Shown here: positions 1-5,080 of the stretch, piece after piece
How positions within the stretch are numbered: the stretch's first letter is position 1
Layout: the number at the start of each line of letters is the position of its first letter
NCBI GenBank assembly: GCA_022842565.1
Contig: JALHPH010000149.1
Location: 1-5,080 of the forward strand
Length of the DNA stretch: 5,080 nt
Origin: Fimbriimonadaceae bacterium
GTDB taxonomy: Bacteria > Armatimonadota > Fimbriimonadia > Fimbriimonadales > Fimbriimonadaceae
Direction: 5' to 3'
Notes under the pieces: generated by a model
Database searches by the model: none
The model's input: only the letters and a program-made list of their open reading frames with translations
Told to the model about the DNA's origin: nothing
Made by a program: the position numbers and the translations under genes

Positions 1-307
1 TGCTGGGAATAGCGAAAGCCTTAGCGTTTTTCGGCGCTCATCGACTTAATTTTGATCAGCAAGAGTTGTCAATTCTCGCGCCTGATTATCGCAACAATAC
101 CGAGCAATCATTAAAAAATACGCCCGGGGGTTCTCAGGTCCCGGGCGTTGAGGAGTTGGCTACTCTTGACGTCTCTTGCGTTTTTACTTCGCTCGTCTTG
201 TTTTTTTTTGGTGGGCGCTTTATTGTGCGCCTCTTGAAAGATAGACAACTCCCCGGCGACGAGAGTTCGTTCCCAAGTCAAAAGTCCCAAACAGAAACCG
301 TTTGAAC
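1..307. other. Non-coding stretch at the left edge, containing the 3' region of the pilT unit
   Basis: I see no convincing gene here. Short open frames exist on both strands, but they lack a credible start, a Shine-Dalgarno or recognisable protein character. From about 149 to 307 this is the likely 3' untranslated region of the minus-strand pilT transcript. It holds a run of nine T on the plus strand (201-209) and a small inverted repeat, GGCGC/GCGCC, around 214-231. A clear terminator lies at 111-148. To its left, the minus strand has a perfect TTGACA (plus positions 67-72) inside a near-palindrome (62-76, arms of 7 with one mismatch). It could be the -35 of a promoter for a gene beyond the left edge, but the best -10 at 17-bp spacing (TTAAGT) matches only 3 of 6 positions, so I do not call it. 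Confidence 0.6.
111..148 (-). terminator. Rho-independent terminator of the pilT unit
   Basis: On the minus strand a perfect 9-bp GC-rich stem (plus positions 120-128 paired with 140-148, core CGCCCGGG/CCCGGGCG) closes an 11-nt loop. It is followed directly by TATTTTTTAA. A strong stem followed by a U-tract is the standard intrinsic terminator form. There is no T-run after the stem on the plus strand, so the direction is clear. It lies about 160 nt past the stop codon of the last pilT gene and is the only good terminator in the window, so it most likely ends the minus-strand DUF2993-pilT-pilT transcript. Confidence 0.85.
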
Positions 308-1525
308 CTAAGAACCAGGTTCGCGCGGGTAGCCGGGGCGATTGGGCTGCCCACGCACGCCACCCTGAGCAGGCGGCGCAGCCGGAGGTGCCCCCGGGAC
401 CGTTGGCTGCGGACCCGCGAACCCGCCTGGCGCTGCTTGGGTTGGCGCACCAGGCGGGCCTCCCGCTGCCAGCATTCGGTCAAACTCGCCGCGGTCTTTG
501 GCCCTAAACCGCGCCACCGATTGGTCCAAGATGCCCTTATCCACCAGCTTCACCAGTGATTGATCCAGCGTCTGCATGCCCTGCTTTTGGCCGGTCTGGA
601 TGATCGAGTTGATTTGGTAAGACTTGTTCTCGCGAATGAGGTTGCGGACGGCAGAAGTGCCAACCAGGACCTCGAACGCAGCGGCGCGTCCACGATCGTC
701 CTTACGCTTGACAAGGGTCTGCGAGATCACACCGATGAGGTTCACCGAGAGCTGCATGCGTACTTGTTGCTGCTGATAAGTCGGGAACACGTCGACGATA
801 CGATCGACCGTTTGAACCGCGTCCACGGTGTGGAGGGTCGCAAAGACCAAGTGGCCGGTTTCAGCGGCGGTGATGGCTAGGTGAATGGTCTCGAGGTCGC
901 GCATTTCACCGACCAGAATTACGTCGGGGTCTTGCCGCAAGACGTGCTTCAGAGCGTTGGCAAACGAGTTCGTGTCGATATCCAGCTCGCGTTGGTTCAT
1001 CAGCGCCATGTGATCGTCGTGGACGAACTCCACGGGGTCCTCGACGGTGATGATGTGCTGCTTCGTCGTGCGGTTGAGCCGGTCGATCATCGCGGCCAGA
1101 GTCGTGGACTTACCCGAGCCTGCGGGGCCCGTGACGAGCACCAAACCGCGCGGCCGCTGAATAAACTCAAAGCTCGACGCAGGAAGTTGCAGATCTTCCA
1201 TCGACTGGATTTCGTAGGGGATGGCGCGAAATGCAGCTTGCACGGAAGAACGTTGGACATAGAGGTTCCCGCGAAAACGGGAGACGCCAGGAACTTCATA
1301 GGAGAAGTCGAGCTCCATGTCTCGCTGGAAGCGGTCCCACTGGCCGGGGCGCAGCATGTTTTTCAGCGCTACCTCGAACTCGGCGGCGTCGAAAGACGGG
1401 ATCTCCGCCAATTCGCGCAGTTCGCCCATTACGCGCACATAGACTTTGCCGGTATCGGCTTTAAAGTGTAGGTCTGAGCCGCCAAGCTCGACCGTTTTCT
1501 GCAGCATCTCGTCAACGCGTTGCAT
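308..1525 (-). CDS. pilT: PilT-family type IV pilus retraction ATPase, tailed paralogue
   Basis: This 405-residue PilT/GspE-superfamily ATPase is expected to act as a cytoplasmic hexamer at the pilus base, using ATP hydrolysis to pull pilins back into the inner membrane (twitching motility). The N-terminal PAS-like domain begins with the family signature GSDLHF (16-21). The ATPase core has Walker A GPAGSGKST (133-141), Asp box IITVEDPVEF (158-167), Walker B DPDVILVGEMRD (199-210) and His box GHLVFATLHTVD (224-235). Residues 292-299 read AVRNLIRE, one conservative change from the AIRNLIRE box needed for retraction in characterised PilT. Residues about 353-405 form an unusual Pro/Gly/Ala-rich, probably disordered tail; classical PilT proteins are about 345-370 residues and lack it. 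The start is well supported: SDLH sits at residue 17, as in other PilT proteins, and a strong Shine-Dalgarno precedes it. The gene overlaps the upstream pilT by 14 nt, so the two are probably translationally coupled. No pilB or pilC is in the window to refine its role. Confidence 0.96.
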   Translation of the reverse strand: MQRVDEMLQKTVELGGSDLHFKADTGKVYVRVMGELRELAEIPSFDAAEFEVALKNMLRPGQWDRFQRDMELDFSYEVPGVSRFRGNLYVQRSSVQAAFRAIPYEIQSMEDLQLPASSFEFIQRPRGLVLVTGPAGSGKSTTLAAMIDRLNRTTKQHIITVEDPVEFVHDDHMALMNQRELDIDTNSFANALKHVLRQDPDVILVGEMRDLETIHLAITAAETGHLVFATLHTVDAVQTVDRIVDVFPTYQQQQVRMQLSVNLIGVISQTLVKRKDDRGRAAAFEVLVGTSAVRNLIRENKSYQINSIIQTGQKQGMQTLDQSLVKLVDKGILDQSVARFRAKDRGEFDRMLAAGGPPGAPTQAAPGGFAGPQPTVPGAPPAAPPAQGGVRGQPNRPGYPREPGS

Positions 1526-2609
1526 TGGCCACCTCCGCTGTGATCAGCCCCTCGCGCAGGGCTCGCGACTGGAATTCGTTCACATTTGAGCACTTTCCGA
1601 CGGCATGTTCGTAGTCGATTAGCCCCTTGCGCATCAGGAATAGGAGGTGACCGTCTAGGGTTTGCATCCCGTCTTCGCCACCCATCTGAATGTCGTGATA
1701 GACCTGGTGGGTCTTGCCGTCTCGGATCATCGTGCGAATACTCGGGGTACAGGTCATGACTTCAAATGCAGCAATTCGGCCCTCACCCGCTTTGAGCGGA
1801 AGCAGGGTTTGCGAGATCACCGCTTGCAGAGTGACGCTCAGCTGGGTCCGGATTTGAGCCTGCTGGGCGGGTGGGAAAACGTCCACGATACGGTCGATGG
1901 TCTGAGCCGCGTCCACCGTGTGCAGCGTGGAAAAAACGAGGTGGCCGGTTTCGGCGGCGGTGATGGCCAGCTGAATGGTCTCCAGGTCGCGCATTTCTCC
2001 GACCAGGATCACGTCCGGGTTTTGGCGCATCACGTGCTTGAGCGCGTCGGCGAAGGTGTGGGTGTCTGTCCCTAGCTCGCGCTGATTGATCATCGCCATC
2101 TTGTCCTCGTGCACGTACTCAATCGGATCCTCGATAGTCATGATGTGCGCCCGGGAATTGACGTTGATATGGTTAATCATTGCCGCCAGACTTGTTGATT
2201 TTCCACTTCCGGTTGGGCCGGTAACGAGCACCAGACCCCGTGGCAAAAGTGCAAGTTTTTGCGTAACGGGCGGCAGTCCAAGGTCACTGATTGTGCGGAT
2301 TTTGAACGGAATGACACGGAAGACCGCGCCCAGCTTTCCACGCTGCCAATACATGTTGACGCGGAACCGGGAGAGCCCAGGCACTCGGTAACTGAGGTCT
2401 AGCTCTTTAAACTCATTGATGCGGGCCAGGCGTTCTTCGTTCAAGATCCCATGGAGCATCTTGTCGAGTTCCGCTTCGGGGATTGCAGGGTGCGCGGTGC
2501 GGGAAAGATCGCCGCGGATGCGCATGAGCGGCGGATTATTGGCCTTGAGGTGAAGGTCACTCCCATCACGCTTCACGACTTCGTGAAGCAACTCATCCAG
2601 TGTTGGCAT
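1512..2609 (-). CDS. pilT: PilT-family type IV pilus retraction ATPase, promoter-proximal paralogue
   Basis: This 365-residue PilT-type ATPase would be a hexameric motor at the pilus base, like its neighbour. With the start at 2609, GSDLHL is at 16-21, Walker A GPTGSGKST at 131-139, Asp box IMTIEDPIEY at 156-165, Walker B PDVILVGEMRD at 198-208 and His box GHLVFSTLHTVD at 222-233. All catalytic boxes look intact, so it should be an active ATPase. The region matching the AIRNLIRE retraction box reads SIRTMIRD (290-297), more changed than in the neighbour, so its effect on retraction is uncertain. An in-frame ATG at 2630 would add seven residues. I prefer 2609 because it places SDLHL at residue 17, as in PilT proteins generally, although neither start has a good Shine-Dalgarno. 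The stop lies 14 nt inside the next pilT, and the upstream DUF2993-like stop is only about 41 nt away, so all three genes look co-transcribed. The paralogues are clearly similar at DNA level, which indicates an old tandem duplication. Confidence 0.95.
   Translation of the reverse strand: MPTLDELLHEVVKRDGSDLHLKANNPPLMRIRGDLSRTAHPAIPEAELDKMLHGILNEERLARINEFKELDLSYRVPGLSRFRVNMYWQRGKLGAVFRVIPFKIRTISDLGLPPVTQKLALLPRGLVLVTGPTGSGKSTSLAAMINHINVNSRAHIMTIEDPIEYVHEDKMAMINQRELGTDTHTFADALKHVMRQNPDVILVGEMRDLETIQLAITAAETGHLVFSTLHTVDAAQTIDRIVDVFPPAQQAQIRTQLSVTLQAVISQTLLPLKAGEGRIAAFEVMTCTPSIRTMIRDGKTHQVYHDIQMGGEDGMQTLDGHLLFLMRKGLIDYEHAVGKCSNVNEFQSRALREGLITAEVANATR
1531..1536 (-). promoter_or_regulatory. Strong Shine-Dalgarno of the downstream pilT, inside the upstream pilT
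   Basis: The minus strand reads GGAGGT, then 5 nt, then the ATG at 1525. This near-perfect anti-16S match lies in the last codons of the preceding pilT. It settles the start of the downstream gene and would allow its own ribosome loading in addition to coupling. It is the best ribosome binding site on the minus strand in this window. Confidence 0.85.
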
Positions 2610-2650
2610 GGCTGTCCGTACAGCATACACCGGAATTCTTTGCGAAAACT

Positions 2651-3460
2651 TTACTTGGGCCTGTTCGGGATTTTGGTCTGGCCCTCGGCACGCAGCTTGC
2701 CGCCCTTTAGCTCCAATTTTTCCAAGAAAAATGCATCATACAGGTCCAGATCTTTCTGCAAATCGACGACCGGATTCAAGGCGTCGATGAGCGCTTTTTG
2801 CGCGAAGGGATCGGCCTTTTGCCATTCAAAAATCACCCGGGCGTTGGTCAGGTTCAGGCGAGTTCCCTGCTCAATCTCAAGATCGGCGACCACCAGGAAC
2901 TCGGTTTTCGCGATCAGGAACTCGCCGTAGCCCTCGATCCAGGCTTTGTGCCGGTCGAGCTTCACTTTGACTCGCTTGATTTCGCGCACTTTTTTCAGGA
3001 TGAACGGTTCTAAGTCTTGCTCCAGTACTTCCACCCAGCCGCGTCCTGTGCCGCTTTGGCTCAGGCGAATTTGTCGCGATTTCATCGCCAAACCTGCATC
3101 AAACCGGCAATCTGGAATCGCCGCGCTGAGCCGCTGTATGCGCAGGCCATTCAGCTCGAAGTTGGACAATTCCAGATTAAGTTTGCGCACGGTACCGGTT
3201 TTGGGCAGTTCAGGGTCGGTGAAAAGCGGCAGGCCCTCGGTTGTGAAGTTCTTGGCCGTGATGGTGGCGTGAGCGAGGTCGGCAAAGGCCGGTCCAAATG
3301 GGCCTTCGGGCTTGGTGCGCACTGTCACCACTTTTTGGTCGCCACCCAGTTGACTGGCAATGTCGCTCGAAACGTGGTCCTCAAAACGCCGCACCTCGTT
3401 CCGAGCCGCCCCGAAAACCCCGATGAGCCCGAACAGGAGGAGGGGGTTCACGCTTAACAT
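2651..3460 (-). CDS. DUF2993/LmeA-like, putative envelope lipid-binding protein
   Basis: From the ATG at 3460 this encodes 269 residues. The N-terminus is a short hydrophobic segment, NPLLLFGLIGVFGAA (about 5-19), directly after the start, followed by a charged stretch. It reads as a signal peptide or membrane anchor with the rest outside the cytoplasm. The remainder alternates short beta-rich blocks (such as KLNLELSNFELNGL at 93-106 and AKTEFLVVADLEIE at 184-197) and ends with FFLEKLELKGGKLRAEG (244-260). This resembles the DUF2993/LmeA-like family, whose mycobacterial member LmeA binds phospholipid in the cell envelope. The assignment comes from sequence style, not a search. No lipobox cysteine is visible. 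The frame stays open upstream to an ATG at 3556, but that start would overlap the divergent gene and bury the hydrophobic segment, so I chose 3460, although no clear Shine-Dalgarno precedes it. It is the likely first gene of the unit with the two pilT genes; a pilus-related or envelope role is inference from position. Confidence 0.75.
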   Translation of the reverse strand: MLSVNPLLLFGLIGVFGAARNEVRRFEDHVSSDIASQLGGDQKVVTVRTKPEGPFGPAFADLAHATITAKNFTTEGLPLFTDPELPKTGTVRKLNLELSNFELNGLRIQRLSAAIPDCRFDAGLAMKSRQIRLSQSGTGRGWVEVLEQDLEPFILKKVREIKRVKVKLDRHKAWIEGYGEFLIAKTEFLVVADLEIEQGTRLNLTNARVIFEWQKADPFAQKALIDALNPVVDLQKDLDLYDAFFLEKLELKGGKLRAEGQTKIPNRPK

Positions 3461-3536
3461 GAGGGGCTGATGAAACCCGTACAATAGAGAAGAGGGGCGC
3501 GGCACGGGTTCATTCTGGCCGCTTTCCGCATGTTTT
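3461..3536. promoter_or_regulatory. Divergent intergenic region with inverted repeat and likely promoters
   Basis: These 76 bp separate two genes that point away from each other, so promoters for both units should lie here or just inside the flanking genes. An inverted repeat, AACCCGT (3474-3480) and ACGGGTT (3504-3510), has perfect 7-bp arms and a 23-bp spacer; the flanking TGA and TCA extend it if one bulged A is allowed. A TACAAT hexamer (3480-3485) at the inner edge of the left arm could be the plus-strand -10. No good -35 stands at normal spacing: TTAACA lies 20 bp upstream. No convincing minus-strand promoter is visible. An operator occluding the promoter is possible; a transcribed hairpin is the alternative. 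Confidence 0.4.
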
Positions 3537-4439
3537 ATGACAACTCCCGTTGCCAAACTGCTGCATCTTGATTCAGTCCACTGGACTTTGGAGTCTCGGG
3601 CGGCCCTGCGGCTGACCGGAGCTGACGTCCGCGATTGGCTTCAGGGCCAAGTGACGCAGGACGTGCTTCAAGCAGGGGTGCTGGATGCGTGTTGGTGCAC
3701 GCGAACTGGGCACATCGAGGCGATGAGCCAGCTCATCCCGCAGCGCAACGGCAGTTGGTGCGTGGTGACCGACGCAGACGCTATGGAGGCAGTGGCCGAG
3801 CGCGTGCGAAACCACGTGATCATGGAGGATGTCACAGCGGAGCCTGTGACGGCCGCTCGGTGGTTCACTGTTCAGGGTCCCGGGGCGGCTGCTCTTGTTG
3901 AGCGTATTTTGGGCCCGACCGGGGAGAGCATCATCGAAGCGCCGAACGCATTGGCTTGGCGCAGTGATCGCAGCATCCACGGCGGCTGGGATGTCGCCTG
4001 GTTTGGCGGTGAACTGCCCGATCTCGGTCAGCCGCTGCCAGCAGAGCAGGCCGAAACCGCGCGCATCGAGGCGCTGCGGCCCAGGTGGGGTGTGGACGTG
4101 GACCGCTCCACGCTGCTTCCAGAAATGGGACCGGAGTTCGTTGCGCGCAACGTCAGCTACCGCAAGGGCTGCTACCTGGGGCAGGAAGTCCTGATGCGGA
4201 TTTACAGTCGCGGGCACACCAATTGGTCGTGGAGGCTTGCTTCGACCACAGCCAGATTGGTGCCGGGGCACGAGGTCAAAGGACCGGATGGCAAAGTCGT
4301 TGGGCGAGTGACGAGTTCGGCAGAATCGGCCACGCATGGCCCTATCGCCGCCCTGCGGCTGCGAAGAGAGTTTTCGGATGAGGGGACAGTACTTGACGGC
4401 CTGACGGTTTTGGGAGGGCCGCTTGGAGAAAATGAATGA
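3537..4439 (+). CDS. ygfZ: YgfZ/GcvT-like folate-binding protein
   Basis: This 300-residue protein belongs to the YgfZ (IBA57-related) family. These are cytoplasmic tetrahydrofolate-binding proteins with a GcvT-like fold that help maintain certain Fe-S enzymes, such as the radical-SAM protein MiaB in E. coli. The family signature K-G-C-Y-x-G-Q-E is fully present as KGCYLGQE at 210-217, including the functionally important cysteine (212), followed by the typical RIYSRGHTNWSWRL segment (221-234). The N-terminus carries the expected LTGADVRDWLQGQVTQDV block (26-43). Length is normal for the family. The start at 3537 is the first in-frame ATG after the intergenic gap and sits about 25 residues before the first conserved block; no Shine-Dalgarno is visible, so translation from a short leader is possible. 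It is divergent from the pilT unit and overlaps the following transporter gene by 8 nt. No Fe-S assembly gene is nearby. A stand-alone GcvT aminomethyltransferase is less likely because of the YgfZ signature. Confidence 0.93.
   Translation: MTTPVAKLLHLDSVHWTLESRAALRLTGADVRDWLQGQVTQDVLQAGVLDACWCTRTGHIEAMSQLIPQRNGSWCVVTDADAMEAVAERVRNHVIMEDVTAEPVTAARWFTVQGPGAAALVERILGPTGESIIEAPNALAWRSDRSIHGGWDVAWFGGELPDLGQPLPAEQAETARIEALRPRWGVDVDRSTLLPEMGPEFVARNVSYRKGCYLGQEVLMRIYSRGHTNWSWRLASTTARLVPGHEVKGPDGKVVGRVTSSAESATHGPIAALRLRREFSDEGTVLDGLTVLGGPLGENE
4425..4428 (+). promoter_or_regulatory. Shine-Dalgarno for the DMT transporter, inside the end of ygfZ
   Basis: GGAG is followed by three A and then the ATG at 4432, a rather short spacing. 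A second purine-rich block, GGGAGGG (4412-4418), lies 13 nt upstream of the ATG, at the far limit for use. Both are in the last codons of ygfZ, consistent with translational coupling across the overlap. Confidence 0.55.
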
Positions 4440-5080
4440 AACGCGCAGAGCCTTTTTCATCCTCATTGGCCTAAACGCCCTTTGGGCGCCGGTCAACTGG
4501 GCCATTCAAACAGCCATGGCCGACGCGACGCCTGTCGCCATCGGCCTCATCCGGTTCAGCATCTTCGCCGCGGCCATGATGCTGCTCACGAGCATCCGCC
4601 CGGTTAAAGAACGCCTCGGCGTGATCAACCCGATCGGACTGGATGCGCTGAAGGCTTTTGTGATCGGCTTACTCCTTGCTGGGCCAGCGCACGCGATCTA
4701 CTACACAGCGCTCGTCACGGCGAGCACCAGCCAAACCACGACCATCAACACCACCGGCCCGTTTTGGACCACGCTTTTTGCGATTGCCTTGTTGCATGAA
4801 AAAGTCTCGCGGCTGCGCTGGTTTGCCATCGCGTTGGGAGCGGTCGGGGCCTATATCGTGGCGATCGGCTTCCAGTGGCCTGAGATGACCGCTGCAGACC
4901 AGAAGGGCAACTTGCTGTATCTTGTTGGCACGCTCATGGAATGCCTTGCGTTCGTGTTGGCCGCGCGATTGCTGCGCCGCAGCAGTGGGCTAGGCGTTCT
5001 GCGTTGGGAGATGACCGGTGTTGCCGTCTCTATGGCGCTATGGCCGCTGATCTTCCCTGCCTGGTTGCCGATGTCGGTCA
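4432..5080 (+). CDS. EamA/DMT-family membrane transporter, cut by the right edge
   Basis: The frame opens at 4432 and runs off the window; 216 codons are visible of an expected total near 290-310. The product is strongly hydrophobic, with likely membrane helices around residues 6-24, 33-53, 73-93, 105-122, 127-146, 159-179 and 189-212. That matches the first EamA repeat plus the beginning of the second in the ten-helix drug/metabolite transporter superfamily. The stretch NTTGPFWTTLFAIALLHEKV (106-125), with its P...L..LLHEK pattern, followed by a Gly-rich helix GAVGAYIVA (136-144), is characteristic of EamA repeats. Such permeases export amino acids, metabolites or drugs across the inner membrane; the substrate cannot be read from the sequence. 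The start overlaps the ygfZ stop by 8 nt and is preceded by GGAG, and the alternative ATG at 4436 is in another frame that stops after a dozen codons. The gene looks co-transcribed and translationally coupled with ygfZ. Confidence 0.9.
   Translation, partial: MNETRRAFFILIGLNALWAPVNWAIQTAMADATPVAIGLIRFSIFAAAMMLLTSIRPVKERLGVINPIGLDALKAFVIGLLLAGPAHAIYYTALVTASTSQTTTINTTGPFWTTLFAIALLHEKVSRLRWFAIALGAVGAYIVAIGFQWPEMTAADQKGNLLYLVGTLMECLAFVLAARLLRRSSGLGVLRWEMTGVAVSMALWPLIFPAWLPMSV

Noticed and set aside
168..209. A possible plus-strand terminator before the T9 run
   Set aside because: Only three- and four-pair stems with an uneven internal loop can be drawn, and no plus-strand gene ends to the left.
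149..240. A possible Lys-rich small protein end on the minus strand around the A9 tract
   Set aside because: The frames through the A-run give basic peptides, but none has a start codon with a ribosome binding site, and upstream stops cut them off from pilT.
66..305. A 79-codon plus-strand frame starting with TTG in the left non-coding stretch
   Set aside because: It has no Shine-Dalgarno, reads through the terminator stem and the T9 run (giving a Phe run), and has no protein-like character.
220..483. An 87-codon minus-strand frame overlapping the pilT end
   Set aside because: It is in another frame of the pilT tail region and is Arg-rich because of GC-rich DNA; no start signal is seen.
881..1471. 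A 196-codon plus-strand open frame opposite the downstream pilT
   Set aside because: It is the antisense reading of conserved PilT codons. A similar shadow opposite the other pilT (1662-2075) gives related peptides only because the pilT genes are paralogues.
3461..3556. An upstream start at 3556 for the DUF2993-like gene
   Set aside because: It would add 32 residues of non-signal sequence ahead of the hydrophobic segment and overlap the first codons of the divergent ygfZ.
3573..4505. A 310-codon open frame on the minus strand opposite ygfZ
   Set aside because: It is antisense to a gene with a clear family signature, its product is rich in Arg, Pro and His with no domain character, and it has no plausible start context. 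It is a by-product of GC-rich codon use.
1..5080. Mobile elements, CRISPR, phage genes, tRNA or rRNA, toxin-antitoxin or defence genes
   Set aside because: I saw no transposase or integrase motifs, spaced repeats, cloverleaf or conserved rRNA sequence. All long frames are explained by the five genes or their shadows.

Overview
The window reads as ordinary bacterial chromosome. It is moderately GC-rich and tightly packed, with five protein-coding genes in two divergent transcription units. The gene set is two PilT-type ATPases, a DUF2993/LmeA-like protein, a YgfZ-type folate-binding protein and an EamA/DMT transporter. It points to a type IV pilus-bearing, twitching-capable bacterium. An Armatimonadota (Fimbriimonas-like) origin is my tentative guess from the gene mix and protein style; nothing in the window proves it, and no rRNA, tRNA or other marker gene is present.

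Layout. Positions 1-307 hold no convincing gene but contain a clear minus-strand rho-independent terminator (111-148). The minus-strand unit runs right to left from about 3460: a 269-residue membrane-anchored or secreted DUF2993-like protein, then a PilT paralogue (2609 to 1512), then a second PilT paralogue (1525 to 308). The last two overlap by 14 nt, and the second has a strong Shine-Dalgarno inside the end of the first. The plus-strand unit starts at 3537 with a YgfZ-family gene. It is followed, with an 8-nt overlap, by a DMT-family permease that is cut by the right edge. The two units are separated by only 76 bp, which carry an inverted repeat that could be an operator.

How the genes work together. 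The two PilT proteins are expected to be hexameric ATPases at the cytoplasmic base of the type IV pilus that drive pilus depolymerisation and retraction. They have diverged: the promoter-distal copy keeps a near-canonical AIRNLIRE box and has gained a Pro/Gly/Ala-rich tail, while the promoter-proximal copy has an altered box and no tail. That suggests different roles or a mixed motor. The DUF2993-like gene at the head of the unit may be an envelope lipid-binding protein; its link to pili is inference from position only. The plus-strand pair (iron-sulfur cluster maintenance and small-metabolite transport) has no evident functional tie to the pilus genes.

I found no mobile element, CRISPR array, phage gene or RNA gene, and nothing that clearly qualifies as a new system. 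The most interesting points are the paired, diverged retraction ATPases and the lipid-binding-type gene transcribed with them.
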